Source: Enoplolaimus lenunculus (lineage: Eukaryota; Nematoda; Enoplea; Enoplida; Thoracostomopsidae). From it: DNA of 64,000 bases. Below are positions 25,101 through 40,100 of this stretch, piece after piece. A program made the position numbers and the translations under genes. Location of the stretch: positions 62,001 to 126,000 of the forward strand of contig JASANG010003995.1 of assembly GCA_030248215.1 (NCBI GenBank). The letters run 5' to 3'. The notes under the pieces were generated by a model. It saw nothing but the letters and a program-made list of their open reading frames with translations, was not told the DNA's origin and did no database searches. The first letter of the stretch is position 1, and the number at the start of each line of letters is the position of its first letter.

Positions 25101-28100
25101 CAAAGCAGTTCGAAAAATGTTTTGATTCTTTGCTAGTTTAGATGGTGGATACAATGCTTTTCACAGTTTTATACAGCTCCAGCTCCTGTTCAGTATGTGT
25201 GATCTTTAGCTATGTGTTTTGCACTTGATACGATTATTAGCTCTCAGGGTGAAACACTGTTGTTGAAACACAGTTCACGTAATTAATTAGCTTGCTGAGT
25301 GTGGCTGGCTGGATACTGAAAAATACCGCAGCCAGATACCACAAAATCCGACCGACACCGCCGAATATTTCTTTTTAGTGTCTATTACGATTGCATCGCG
25401 ATGCCATGCTGTTATTAGCACTCCTCATTACATTTGTGGCTAGAACTATAAAAGTGGTTGTCTATTTTGCTTTCAGTTCAGTCGGTTACTACTGCTTTGA
25501 TAATATTTTGCCTTGTAGCAATGCATTCGGCTTTTGAATCAGTATCTTTTTGAATGCGTTTCTTGGCAGCAAAGCGATAAATTGCTATATGGAATGAAGG
25601 AAAGCACTCTAGTAGGCTGGTTCACCATGACATGGGTATTTCTGTTTGTGTTGCGAGTGCGGCTGACTTGCGACTACTACTATATGATGCTTTAACTTGT
25701 ATCATGGGAGGGTTGTAGATAAGTAGTCATGTATACTAGTATATTATAAGCATATATATTTTCATCATTGTACGCATATATATATATTTGCATACGTGAA
25801 ATGTCTTTTGTTGTGTTCAATTATTGTTTGAAACCGGTGGTGCGGCTGCTGCCGGTTGTTGCCGTGCCGTTGCCAAACGAGTGCGTATAGTTCCAAAGGA
25901 GTGATAATAAAGTAGAGTGAAATGTGGCTTGGCGGCTGAACAGTATGCACGGAAGAATAGTGAGTAACAGAGAATTTGCCCCGCAGTACGCCAAGGTTAG
26001 AGACTAGGCGTTTGCGGAGGTTGTGCTGTCTTAGGGATAGTGGGGTTATTGTTCATTTGGAGTCTTTAAAATTTGTCACCGAGGTTATCATTTCATGCAA
26101 AGTAATCGTTGCTAGCTTGCAATTACTGGTTGTGTTTGCGAGTCTTTTTTCAACAGCCGTGGAATAACGGCCGGTAGCTTCGGTGTCAAACTGTTATATG
26201 CGAGTGACGACGAAATAGTGTATTATAGTTTTGTTTCGTGAGTGTCTATTTTATTGATACTTAATCTTATAGTTGGTAAAATGCTTGCGCATCCAGCAGA
26301 CAGAATCAGAGCTGAAGAATACTGTTCGTGTTAGATTGAATGTTAGATTGTCTATGGTACTCGTAGTAGTTTAGGCTATTGTGTGTTGGCTGAGACCATT
26401 GAACGTTGCAGTGGAATTTGAAATTAAGTTACAAGATCAACTTTCACAATTAATTAATTGATTGTCTGCCTATATTTTATCCGGCTTAGGTTACTTTCTC
26501 CGGTTCAATGTGAATGTCTAGTACGTATATTGTTTGTCGTGTTTTGCAGGAGCTAATTTGTTGTGTGGTTTTATTTTTGTGAGGTTCATCGAGGTTAATA
26601 AGTTAATGTAATTATATTATAATAATAGCTTTACTGTCGTGATCCAACTGGAATGGTTAATAGTCTTACATATAATGATTTTCGGTTCCCACACATATAC
26701 GTTTTTGATAACATTTTGCGTAGATCACATCGGCTTCCGCAATCTAACTAATCGTGGAAATGAAACAGTAATCAAACTTCTCATGGAAATAAACTATTCA
26801 AAACGGTTACCATGCGTAGCTACAATAGCAAAATTTTAAAATGCAGCCTAGTGCATACCGATTTCGCTGTCGGTTTGCTTACAGAAGCTCAAAATTAAAA
26901 ACTGATTGTATCCGACCATATTTTTTAGGTAAACGACCGTTGGAACGAAATAACAGAAAAACACACCTTTTGTTAATGAAATTAGAAACAAAGAGTCAGC
27001 AAGAACGATGACCAGACTATAGATATATGTCGTGCCCCAAGCAGCTATTTGCTTCAGTTGGCAACTACTGGAATGCAGGCTGTTTTTGATTGTTCACGTT
27101 TGACTATAATCTAGATGACGACTTGCACAGCAATCATTTCCCTTCACCTTGTTTGCAAACTATAAATTAAACAAAGTTTGTATGGGGTAAAGTATTATAG
27201 AAGCTCAATATAATTCGCTACTAAAAAATGGGAATAAAAAGAGCACTACCCACATAACATTGTATTCCATTAACGTTTCGGCACACGTCAACACAGCTTA
27301 TAAACCTTGTTTAACTAATACTTTGCGAATATGGTGAAGGCAAGTGATTATTACCCAAATCAGTTTTCTCGAACAAGCTCAAGCCTGAAGAACCTAATCA
27401 CAAACAGGTTGCATTCCAGCAGCTGTTCAGTGTGTACATCCTCCAATCAAAAACAGTTTGTATTCCCGTAGTTGTTTGGTTGCCCGAACGGCAGTTTTAG
27501 TTTGGGACATGACGGTTGCCAACTGGGGCAAATAGCTGTTCAATGCACGGCATGTATACAACTTGCGTTCCAGTGTTATTGCATCGCATTATTGTTACAC
27601 ACTGGGTTTTCTTTTAGGAAAAATGTCCAAATACTGATAGTCGAAAATAGCTGAAATACAGTCGGTGCTGTAAAATTGATTTAAATTTTATGTAATTCGC
27701 CTAACTGAATGTGTAATTCCGTGTTATATTAGATATGTATCGTTAGGGCAATTGTAGCATATAGAAATATTTTTACGCTGGTTGAATTTTTAGTATTGTC
27801 GTGTGGGTGTGACACTTATGTGTTACACACACAGCAGTAATTGATTGGTTCTTTAAATTGCAATTACAATGTAAGATTATTTTGTTGTCTGTCGATATAA
27901 CTGGTCTTAGTTTCGTTATGATTTGTTGTGGTCTTTTCGTGGTACTGTGTTAAATGGTCAAATGTGTTAAATGGTCAAAACAGGCCAAGTGAATTTTGTA
28001 AAAGCTTCGTTCAATTATATTTCTCGAAATATTGCAAGTATATAATTTCATTTCACTAGTTTATATATAACCTGTATTAGTAATAGGTACTTGATTACTT

Positions 28101-31100
28101 CCCCCTGCGCACTAGGGCTAATTTAATAAAAGATGAAAGTTTCCCCCGCTCAAACAGTGTTTTTGTATTATTACATTATCACATGCTTAGGTTTATGCTT
28201 ATTCTCAGGCTTAAGCTGAGGCTTATATCCGGATTTGGCTTAGGTGCGTTTTGCTTGTGGGCGTAGGTTATCAAGTATGTAATATATAGTTTTGGCTTAT
28301 TTTTCTTTGTTATCCTTAAAAATTGCGTTTATTTTAATACATGTTTGAACCGTTGTTGATATTAAGTGATGCTGTTTTATTCATAGATTATAGGCTTACA
28401 GCCGCATGGGTTTTATTATATTTTTATGTGGAACAAGCAAGCAAGGTGTATATACATATTTGATATTGGTTTTGGATTTTATCAGTGAGTCTGTCGGTAA
28501 AAGACACCCGGGCGTGCGAGCCTGTGTTGGCTCACTGATTCAAGGTTGTGGTAGTTAGTTTTGGCTGATTGTTGTATTTGCTGAACTGGTTATTATGTCG
28601 CTTTGTGTAGAGTGTATATTATATTTGGTTTTGACTCTTGACTCTGGTAGCGTTGGTACGGTTCTTTGTTTTTCGCGTCTCTGCAGTTTCAAAGGGTGGC
28701 GCATACAAAGCTGTGTGGTATATATAGTGGCCTGTGTGGCTTGGTATAGCTTTCTGTAATGCGTCACATTGTTCGATAGTGCCAGCGTGGTGGCATATAC
28801 ATAGATAGGCAGGTTAGGCATTTATACAACCAATACTTAATACTGGTATTACTAAATTCCCGCTCTCATTTCTGTCGGCTATTGCGGTTCTCTCATTACC
28901 CTGGTCATACGAGTGTTATTAGTTTCGTATTGAGTTTGGTAGAAGAATCAGTTAGTCAATATACGGTATCCGTGTGCAACTGTATAGCAGGCTGTGCTAC
29001 TTATAGCGACGAGTTTGTACACAGCATACAAGTATAATTTCATTCTGTTATTGTACAGTTAATAAACTGATCATTCGCAATGCTCGCTTTTACAATTAGG
29101 GATGTGTCGATTAATCGGCATAGGTATCGATAATAATCGGCACTTTTTGTGAGTATTGGCATTGGCATCTGCAATGCAAAAAAAATTGCCGATCCTTGGC
29201 CGATATTTTTTGCATATAACAGCCATTTGGAATGCTATCAATTTCACTTTTGCAAAGGGCACATCATTTAACCAACAAAAAATGTTCGAGTATTGCTGAA
29301 AGTACGTAGTATGGTACTTAATGACATACTGCAAAAAATTCGTGGTGCGTTGAATGTTAAAGCATGTTTCTGCTTCATCCATTTTGAGGAAGCGTCGTCG
29401 TGTCTGCCTGGTAATAATAACCACGAGTTACGCATTGGAAATAAACTCCGTTTCCAGGGTTCCAACAGAATTCCGATTCTGGCTAAAATTCCGATTAAAT
29501 TTCAATTCCGAGGCCGACTGGTTCCTGTTCCGATCCCGGATTTCTGATTTTTTGGTTTTAAGGTTTTTAAGGTGATTGAACTTAGGTTTTACCTGTTGTT
29601 TCGTTCGTTTGCAAATCTGTTTGTTATTTTCTTAGTAAGTAATCTAGTTGCGCGAAGCTCGGAGTTTCGCGAAGCGTTTTATGTTTTGTACTCTGAGGTC
29701 GAAAGGTGGGTGTCCGTCCCTCCGTCTGGCCGTTCAAAAAGAATCTCAGGAAAGGCTGAACCGATATTGATAAATTTTTTTGTTTGAAAGGCAATTACCC
29801 TGGGGTGTTAACCTCGCATTGGGGTTTTAAAATTTTAAGCCGTTTATTAGCTACAGGTAATTAATTTGCATAATTAGTTAAGCCTAAATTAGGACCTTCT
29901 TCATTATTTCACTAATTATTACAGTTACAAGCAATCTAATTTCAGTATTAAAGGGTTTTTGGGTGCGAGGAATCTGAATAGACTGTTTAAAAACCTTCAA
30001 AACCGATAATTGAGTAGTTAGCTAGTAATCTATTTTTAAGCCTAAATTACGGCTTTTTACAATATTTCACTAATTATTAAGGTTAAAAGCAATCTAATTT
30101 CAACGCTAAAGGGTTTTTAGGTGCGAGGAATTTGAATAAGTTGTTTACAAATCTCCAAAGCCGATAATTGAATAGTTAGCTAATAGCTAATTATTTGCGT
30201 GTTAGCTTAATTGACAAGACAAAATTAAGACTTTATAAACAATAATTATGAGGGTTACTGAAGGTTTTTTGGTGCGATGAATCTGAACAAATTGTTTAAA
30301 AAGCTCTAAAACCGATAATTGAGTAGTTAGCTAATAAATAATTTGCATATAAGTTATACTTGAGAAGCCTAAATAAATTAGGCATTTTTATAATATTTCA
30401 CTAATTATTAGGGTTACAAGCAATCTAATTTCAGCAATAATGGGTTTTTGGGTGCGAGGAATCTGAATAAATTATCTACAAACCCTCAAAACCGATAGTC
30501 GAATAGTTAGCTAATAGCTAATTTGCATATTAGCTTAATTGACAAGACAAAATTTAGACTTTTTAAATTATTTCAATAATTATTAGTGTGACTGAAAGGT
30601 TTTTGGTTGCGAGGAATCTGAATAAATTGTTTACAAACCCCCAAAACCGATAAATGAATAGTTATCTAATTACTAATTTGCATATTACCTTAATTGCTTA
30701 CGTGTGTTCGAGCTTCGTTCAATAAATGTAGTCCCACTACGACTGGTTGTTACTTTAAGGGCGACTAGCAGAGCCAATTATTCCGCTGATTATCCGAATG
30801 TGGTTGCAATTCAACTTTACAAAAATCTATTTCATGGCGGTAAGAAGAGTGATTTTAGCCCCACAAGTTTTCAAACATAGATCGATATTTGGTTCAAAAG
30901 TATATTTACTGTAGTGACAACGGCACTGCATAGAATTGGTTAATTATTCAAAAACCAGGGTTTTCTTTTTTACGGTTTCATAAGACTTAATATTTAAAGT
31001 TTTGATATGCTAAAAATGTTTAAATGCATTTACATTTCTTTAACTAGTTATTAAGATTGCAAGATATCTAATTTGAGTACTGGAGAGATTTTGGGTGCAA

Positions 31101-34100
31101 GGTATCTAAATAAATTGTTTATAAATCTCCAAAACCGATAAATGAATTTTTAGCTAACAACTAATATGCATATCAGCTTAATTGGGTTAAACATAAATTA
31201 GAACTTTTTCAATTATTATTTCGCTGATGATTAGATTTACAAGCAATCTCATTTCAGCACGTACTAAAAAATTTTCTGGGGTCGATGGAATACGTGAATA
31301 AAGAAATTAACTTAGGCGCATGGAAAAAAATAAGCAGCGGTATGAAAGGGCCTTTTTGCTTTTATCAAACTACACTATCATGTGTGGATCGTAAACAAAC
31401 AGTAGGTAGGGATCGGAATATTTATTGTTCAATGTGTTGCGTTTCTATTTTAATACAATAAATATATAGGGTTATAAAAACCATGTGGTACGCACACATA
31501 TTTATGTATTCTTTTTTAATACCTATCTTAACTGTTCGAGCTCAACTTGTTTTACTCGTTTTTATGTAACTCCTTTCGGTTGCTACCTACCTATTCGTTT
31601 TAATGACGCTGTTTGTTTCGTTTAATGAATATAATGTTTTCGCCAACGATCAATCAGGTAGGCAGGTATTGCCAAAAACCTTGAATTGCTTATTACCTAT
31701 CATTTTGGCTATTACTGAACTGACCTGTGTAATGTTCATTCGTAGCATACATTTTCTCCACGTATGTCTCAGTCAATCTGTTAATTATGCATACTCCACA
31801 ATTAAAGCTGTGTAGTGGTGGAAAATGTTGGCTTCAATCCCACATCTCAATTTCACGGTTTTGTTCTATTCCACAAATCCACGTTTTGCACCACTAGGTA
31901 TTCAGGAATTGAAAACTCATAATATAGGAGACATAACACACGTGTTATGGAATTGACATTTTATTCAATTCGTACGTAAAAACGCTTCGATTGAATTTTA
32001 TGGATTGAAAATTTAGTTCAATTCCATCCAATACACGACAATTTCACATGTCTAAATTTTTACTTTTTCTGGAATTGAAATTCAGTTTTTCCTCCAAGCC
32101 ACATTTTTAATTGTAGAGCATGCATTATTTGTTGAGAGCATAATGCAATTTCGCATTATGCGGCTACGCTTCCCAGCTGTAATTTTCCGTCTGCCGTCGT
32201 GTCCAGCGTGATGCATATGCAAACTTACACCGACAATGATTCTTTTTAAATCCTGTCATCAATGCCGTCTGTCTTGTTGCAATAATAAGTGTCAAAAATG
32301 GTGCAGATATACAGAAGCGTTTAAACTATGATTTTTCTAATAGGCATCTAAATACGAGTGCAACATATATTTCCCATCCATGGCCTGCATAACTTTTAAG
32401 CTGCAGGTTGGAATTTAGTTTGAAAAAGTACTTCAGCAGAACTTCAGCTATCATTGTTTATACTATATTATTGTTTTAAAATCAATTGTCGATGTATGTA
32501 ATTGTTTACAGGAAACACTCATCGTGTGGACTGAAAATGATTCTTGTGATTTGGCACTAAGCTTCCAAGAAAAAGCTGACTGCGACGATATTTGGGAAAA
32601 AATATGTCAAGTAAGACATGATGCTTTGAATATTTAACTGTCAGTTGGAATGCTATCGTTGGAATGCTATCAGTTTCATTTCTTGGCGCGTATAAGTGTG
32701 TCTGTTCAGGGAAATTGTGATCTTTTTGCGTTTGAATTTGAAAGAACTAATTGAAGTGAACCGTTCTCATAAAATTACAATCGTTTGTGGTAGTTAGGGT
32801 GTAAGTCTTTGCATAATGATGTAATGTAGTAGTATCGTATCTGTTGTTGAAACATGATGTACTAAAGTTGGAATCGACATAAACAGTAACGGCAAAACAG
32901 GTTTAAAGTAGTGATGTGCCGATACCAAAATTTTGGCAATATCGATGCCGATTCTTATTTTTTAAATATGTGTATGAGAGGAATGGGAGTCTAGATCTCG
33001 ATCTCGGCAAGTCTCGGTATATGGCAGGTCTCGGTCTCGGTATTTGGCAGGTCTCGTTCTCGGTATTTAGCAGGGCTCGGTCTAGGTATTTAGCAGGTCT
33101 CGTTCTCGATATCGCTTTTTTAATCTCGATGGTTTGGAATCGAGACCAGAAGTAGAGGGTTCAGCAAATGTATGACTGTATTGTTGAAGTAATGATAGCT
33201 GATGAATAAAGTTTTTCTGTGTAATTATAAAATTTTATAGTTACGCAATCATTACGAGCAGATATTCCAACACAAAAAAGCTATGAAAAATATAAAAACT
33301 ATAGAAAACAAAAAGCTACTACAAAGCATTAGAAATAGTTTATTTCGAAAATTTTGATTTTTTTCGACGATCATCAAAAATTGACCGAAACCGAACCATT
33401 ATAAACGATTATAATTTTATGTGAATGGTTCATTTAAATTAGTTTTTTTAAACACAAAATCAAGAGATAACAGTTCCATGATCAGACACTGATATACATC
33501 AGGAAGTTAAACTCAAAGTATTCCAAGTGACAGTTATGTGGCAAAAGTATTGCCAAAGAATCGCCATTTTTTTCATTGCCGATACTCACGAAAAGTGCCG
33601 ATTATTACCGATGCGGGTAAATCGGCACATCCCTAATTCTCAGCTCGCATTTTAATATATGGCACGAAAGCATTGAAAAATAGTGGTTTCGATTCCGATT
33701 ATACCTGCATTGCGGATCGAAACCTGACCTGGATTTGAATCGGGATCCTGTTTGCATACTGTTTTCTTTTTATTAAGCTTGAGTTAAGCATTGATCTGTT
33801 TGTACATAGTATCATTTTCATGTGAAAATCAGAACCACAACACCGTGGCGATTAATTTAGACGAATGTTTTATGCTTAAAATTTTCGAAACTGCGACAAG
33901 GTTGTATGTATTATGTCAAACTTTTATTGTTAATCAGGAATTTGGCAATAAAGGTGTATTAAAATTTTAGGGTGTAAGGGTATTCGGAAAAAAGGGTTAA
34001 GAAATTTTTGAGGTGTGCATACTCTGGTAAAGAATTGGCTCTGTACGCGCTAAAATTTTTATTGCAGCCCATAAACATACATAACATATGTCGTTTACGG

Positions 34101-37100
34101 GAAAACTTGGGGGTTGACGGTAAAGTAATTTTGTGTAGGCATACCCGCGCGCAAAACTTGTGTTTGGAATGATGGTGTTAGGAAATTAGATAATATAAAA
34201 TTGTTGATTGTACAATTTGTGTTGATCCGCTGTACTTTAAAATGCCGGTTTAAGGTACAAGGCAAGGACCCAAGCGAAAATGTGTGCGCAGACGTAAGCA
34301 GCGGCGTTGATTGTAATGCATCAGGCAGCAACTCCTTGTCGGGCAGTGGTGGCACGGCAGCTAGTTCGTCAACGGGCGATGGTAATGTTGGTTCTGCAGG
34401 GACAGAGTCAGATTCCGATGGTGCCGGTGAAGGTGAAGATAGTCCGCCGTTGGCATCGTTGTCACCAACTCCGTCTTTGGTCCTTCCGCCGTGCGAGCTA
34501 GCACGCCTACCTGAAATTAGCGAACTATTTAACTTGTACTCACAACTACCCGGCCGCCGTGATCAACTCGCATACGTTCTCGAAAGCGAAGGGTACGAAT
34601 TGTATCAGGAATTATTTTATAGACAACAGTTTTATGTTTTGTACTCAACGGTCGAAAGGTGAACATCTGTGCGTCTGTTCGTCCGACGAGAATATTACGA
34701 ACCAGTGATGCCAGTGAATTGATTTTAATAAACTTTTGTTTGAGAGTTATTAGCCTGGGGTGTTACTGTTAACCTCGCTTTAGTATTTTAAAATTCGTAG
34801 TCGTTTATTAGCTACAAGCTTACTTGCCTAATTGGTTAAGCCCAATTGAAAGCTTTTTGCTGTGTATGTTTCGATTAATTAACTTCGGCAATGTTTCCGC
34901 AGGAACTGCTTTTCACAGGAAGCAGGAAGAGGAACAGCAAATTGCGAATCTATTGCAGCAGCGAATTACTGTTAAGTGATTATAGTTCAAAACGAAATAT
35001 GTTGTTCACAGGCTGTTTTGTGTTTTCACTAGCCAGTTTTCCAAGTTTTACAAAAGCACGCATCAAATGCTTTACAATATGTTGAATCTGTAGATGAACA
35101 CAAGTTGTAAAAAGAACTATGGTTTTTTATGTTATTTTTCACAATTTTCATAAAATCGAAAAAATATGTTGATGCATGTGTATATTTCAGATACATCAAA
35201 AAATTGCTTGCGCTTTTCAAAACGTGCGAAGATTTGGAAAGCATCGACTCGTTGCATACAATATTTCAAATTTTCAAAGTTATCTTTATGCTTAACAAAA
35301 ACGCTCTATTTGAGATCTTATTCGCCGAGGACCAATTGTATGATGTTGTCGGAGTTTTGGAATATGATCCGAATGTCAAAGTAAGCAGAGCCCAGAGTCG
35401 TATGGCGTAGATCTATTCAGATGTTACAAATTCTGAGGCGTTGCCTGCTCTCGGTCCAATTTTTTCAATTGGTTTGTTCAAAAAGACTTTCGGTTTTAGT
35501 TTAAACAATGGTATAATCCATATCGAATTTTTAAGGGTTGCTTGCTAAAAACAAACTAACTTGTGACAGCAGCACAATAGTAAAGTGAAACGAAAGGAAT
35601 AACCTGTATATTTTGGTGGATTGTAAACCAATGTCGATTTAAAGCGATTGGAAAATGCAAATCACACTTTACTGCATGTTAGGCTGAATTTTCTAAATTA
35701 TTTCGATGTTACATAAGTTCGTGTTGACAGGAAAACAATTACAATCAGTGTGGAAACCGGTCGAATGGTACATATATTTATTAAAACAGCCCAAATTTTT
35801 TATTGTATGTTCACAAGTACTTTCAGTGCTTTTGGTCATTTTCTGACTTCATTTTGTATGAATTAATTTCACGTACGTATTGCTGCAGGTAAGGCGAAAA
35901 CATCGCGAATATCTCTGGAACGAAGCACAATTTCGCGAAGTAATGACCAATATATCAAAAGTATTGCGAGCAAAAATTCATCAGACGTTTCGTGTCCAGT
36001 ACATTCAAGATGTAATCTTCCCGGCGCCAACTGTATTTGAAGAGAACATGCTATCAACGCTGAATTCCTATATCTTTTTTAACAAAATTGAAATTGTTAG
36101 CCTTATACAGGTCAGTGTAAAGTGGGCGGAACCGAAACATTTTTATTTTGTGTGAAATTCGAAATTATTAGTTTGGCGTTGATCAAATGTTTTTATATAA
36201 ACATGGAAAGTCGTGTGGTTTTCAGTGTTCAATGCAGTGCAGTTGTAGCTTGCTTGTAAATCTACTTTTTATACCCGCCATTAGTTAAATGCTGTAAAAT
36301 GTGTTGTTTTTGCACGACAACCACTTATTGTTTTAGGAGGATGAGAAGTTTCTGCAAGAGCTTTTCGGTAAATTGTCTGACGACCAAACTCCAATTGATG
36401 CATTGCGTGATTGTGTGCTTTTCCTTAAAGAGTTTTGCACGTTTTCTCAGGTGCTACAACCTCAGGCTCGAGACGTATTTTTCAGGGTAAGCATCACGTC
36501 GACATGGGCATTAGAGTATTTTGGTATTTAATTATAGTTTTAAGTAGCGAACTTAGCTTTTTTCGATAAGTCATGTTAATTGATATGCTGTGCAGTTTCG
36601 CAAGTAGAAAGTCTCGTTTGGTTCATCACAGAAATGGTTCATTTTGGTAACAGTCATTATAATGGTTCATATTATTGTGTTTATTGCAAGTTTCTTACGT
36701 AGTATTTGGAATGTTTGCTTATAGCGAAATGCAATTATTTATAAAACATTTCGCGCAAAGTAATGGTAGAACTCGCGTATCATGGAATAACATTTACAGG
36801 TTTATGTTTTGTGAGTAGTTGTTATTTTAGACGATCTCTAGTCATGGTGTACTTCAAGCTGTTGAAACGTGTTTTGTAAGTTATGGTTACGTTTTAATGT
36901 TTCATACACATCTTTTAATGATTCGTTTATCCTGATCTTATGTATGTCATCCTCATCACAGGGTTTACTGGGATCAAATTTTTGGTTGCACGTTGACACT
37001 AACATTCTTTGGTACTACTGTAAGCCCTTACCGACGTGCGTGTTAGTGATTCAGTTCTTTGCTAGATTGAAGCGTTTATTTAATAATTTGGTTTGTAGCA

Positions 37101-40100
37101 ACTGTGTGCAAATTGGTAGCCGAGGGGTAGGAGTCTAACCTTATTTCGGGTCTCTGTCAAATGGTTTTTATTAATTTGTTGGTAACACAGGAACCCCACG
37201 TAGAAACTTTATAGAACGAAACCCTTCCCTCCGAAGCCGTGGCTCTGGCTACGCCTCTGATCCTTTATGATGTGTTTACTAAAATATTTCAGGGTACTGA
37301 CGACGGTCGTATTTTGTCAGCAGCGATTGAAATTTTCACAAGTGTTGTTGAATACAGCCCTTCTCTGGTGCGTGAATACATGCTGAAGCAGTCACTCACG
37401 CAGGCCGATGACGTAAGTGTTGTTGGTAATAATTTTGAATTCCAAAAAAAAATTTTGGTTGGGGACTTTGGCATGACACACTTCCCTACAGGGCAAGTGA
37501 AGCCCACTTCTGTTCGCTCGTTATCAGAGTATGACCGGATATCCGGCTCCGGCAAAAAAATCAACATCCGGCTCCGGTGTTTCAACTTGCCGGATGTTTT
37601 TTATAAAAACTTCAAAAAATTTAAACCATACTTTTTATTTATGCCAACAGTGTTACATGGAACTGATTGACTTATGTACTTCTACATATTTTTATGTCAT
37701 GCAGGTAATGTAAATGTTTGCATGTGTCCGTATACGTTCACAATCTTTATTGGTTACAATAACGCTTCATAACTTGATAAAGATGACCAGTGTTATTTTC
37801 CGGGCGTAACAGTATATATCTCAGCATATTCTTATTCCTAAGGCTGAGCCTAAATTTCAGCGTAAAAATAAATCTGTAACAAAGCCTAAGTCTAAGCAGA
37901 AATAATAGCCTTAATAATAGCCTTCACTATTTTGTAGTACCTAGGGAAAACTGGATGCACTTAAAAGGAACATGGGCCAAACAAATATTGCAACTGAACG
38001 CAGCGATACAAAACATAGAATAGTGGAATACGGTTGTTGTTAAAGTGTTAAAAATACATCAGTGTAAAGCCACGGAATGTAGAATTCTTAGCTACGTTCT
38101 GATATTTGAATGCAATCTAGTTTCAGATTTGAATTCATGGTCCGGTTTCTGCCGAATAATAGATCTCGGCCTCGGCTCTGTGACTTTTTGGTACCCGATC
38201 GCACCCTGCTCGTTATGTATTTTGTTTTTCTTGAATTTGGGACAGTGGTTATTAGCATTGCAAGTTTTGTTTCAGCAGCATATATATTGACGTGCTTCTT
38301 AACAACTGAAACTTTGTTAATTTCGTTTTATATCTTTAGGATGCTTTGTTTATGAATCTGATTATTGGAAAGATGTTTGATGACCCAGATCCTGGTAAGT
38401 TGCTAATTTCAAATAATCTATTGTTTCACAGATGTTTATTATTAACATTGTGGGTACTCCATTGGTTTGTTTTAATTTGTGATTTTCCAAATAAACTATA
38501 ATAGATGCTCCGTTAAGAAAATTGTGACAAAAAATATCGGCATCGCTGATATTCGGCACTTTTCGTGAATGGCATCGACATCGGCAAAAATTTTCGTATC
38601 GGCACCTCCATAAATTATAGTTGTTAGACCGGTTTTAGTAATTTTCCATCAAACACAACTTTTTGCCATAGTTAGTGCAAGTTGGTCAAGGTTACTGCTA
38701 TTTCTACAGGCTCGGTTTAAAACGATAAATCCGCATGCGTTTGTGTAAATATGTAGCGATTTTTATTATTCACCAGATTAGCTTATTTTTAGAACTTGGA
38801 TGCGCCGTTCAGCTGATGGGAATTTTACGGGTACTAATTGATCCGGAAAATATGCTTACCACGTTTAATGTAAGTAGCAGTAGTATACAGATTCCTTTGG
38901 GAAGGAGTATACTAATAGTAGCCAGTGTAGAATGTATTTGTGTTAGTGGTTAGGATATGACATTAATAAAGCTATTCTGTTACTTGACCACTGCAAATTT
39001 GAGCGTCTGGTTTATTTTTAATTTTGTTTTGTGAAGTAGCTGCATATTGGTGTGGACAGCCGTGTGGAAATTAATAAAGCTGAGGATCCAACGATACATA
39101 ATTTGGGTATTGTTCTAGTTACAGAGGTAACACTAGTACATGTAGGGCAGGAAAATTACGGTAGCGAACTTTCTATTGTTGTGTGATATGTATTCCATTT
39201 TTGTTTAGAAAGCCGAGAAGACGGAGTTTTTATCCTTCTTTTACAAACGATGTATGGCAAACTTGTGCGCTCCGTTACTCGCGAACACTACCGAAGCAAA
39301 ACCTTGTAGAGGTAAGTGCGTGAATGGGGCAAGCATCAATTACGACAGCACTGTCCTGCTACAAGTTTTGAGATAAGCTTTTTATTTAAGGTTTGCAACA
39401 GGCTGTCTCAAGAAGAAGAACAACAGCAACATAAATCATTTTGGAAACTGGTATATATGTAGCATGTTTTGCCTTATATGTGCAAACATACAAACGAGCA
39501 CGTATACAAATACGCACTCAAACAAACAACCAAATACATTATGCTAACACCAAGACCATGTAAAATAAACAACTTTTGAATAAAATATAATTTAACATAG
39601 AAGGAGTTGCTTCCTAGGCTGTGATTACTATTTTCTATATTTGTTTTGTAAAATTACAGTGAAGCATGACGTTCTCACCTGATTGTTCAAAAAATATGTT
39701 AATTGGCAAATGCTCAGCATAGTTTATCTGTATTTTTATCTGCAAATGCCCTATTACATAGTTCGGGAAATGTGTAGTGTTGCGACAGTTTTAAATTTTC
39801 TATGTGGAGGAATAAGCAGTTGTCGGTTTTTATTTCATAACTCTCGTTGTTTTATTTTGTGCGGCTTAACAATTCTGCGTCAAAACAAGTGTACTGCGCT
39901 TATCTGTTCATTTATCCTGACTTTTCAGCGTACCCGCATCAGTATATTTCTCGAAACCTTCAAAAGTCGTTACTTTAGACGTTCAGTAACGTTAGACCCA
40001 GTCCGCGTTTCGGGTATAACTTAGCCATGCAAGCATAATAACCGACTATTTCACGCCTGACTTTGGCGGCGTTAAGTCAATGCTAGGATTGCTAAATCAC

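Noticed and set aside
29640-30746. CRISPR array
   Set aside because: Repeated units are about 165 bp with diverged full-length homology, in a eukaryotic intron; no short repeat-spacer pattern.
34593-34662. Extension of the PPP4R3 linker exon to a stop at 34662
   Set aside because: The family sequence continues EGY-IKKLL, which is satisfied only by splicing at GG|GTACGA to 35191; the extension runs into a family D repeat.
39683-40024. 113-residue frame in a PPP4R3 intron
   Set aside because: Hydrophobic AT-rich translation without resemblance to any family.
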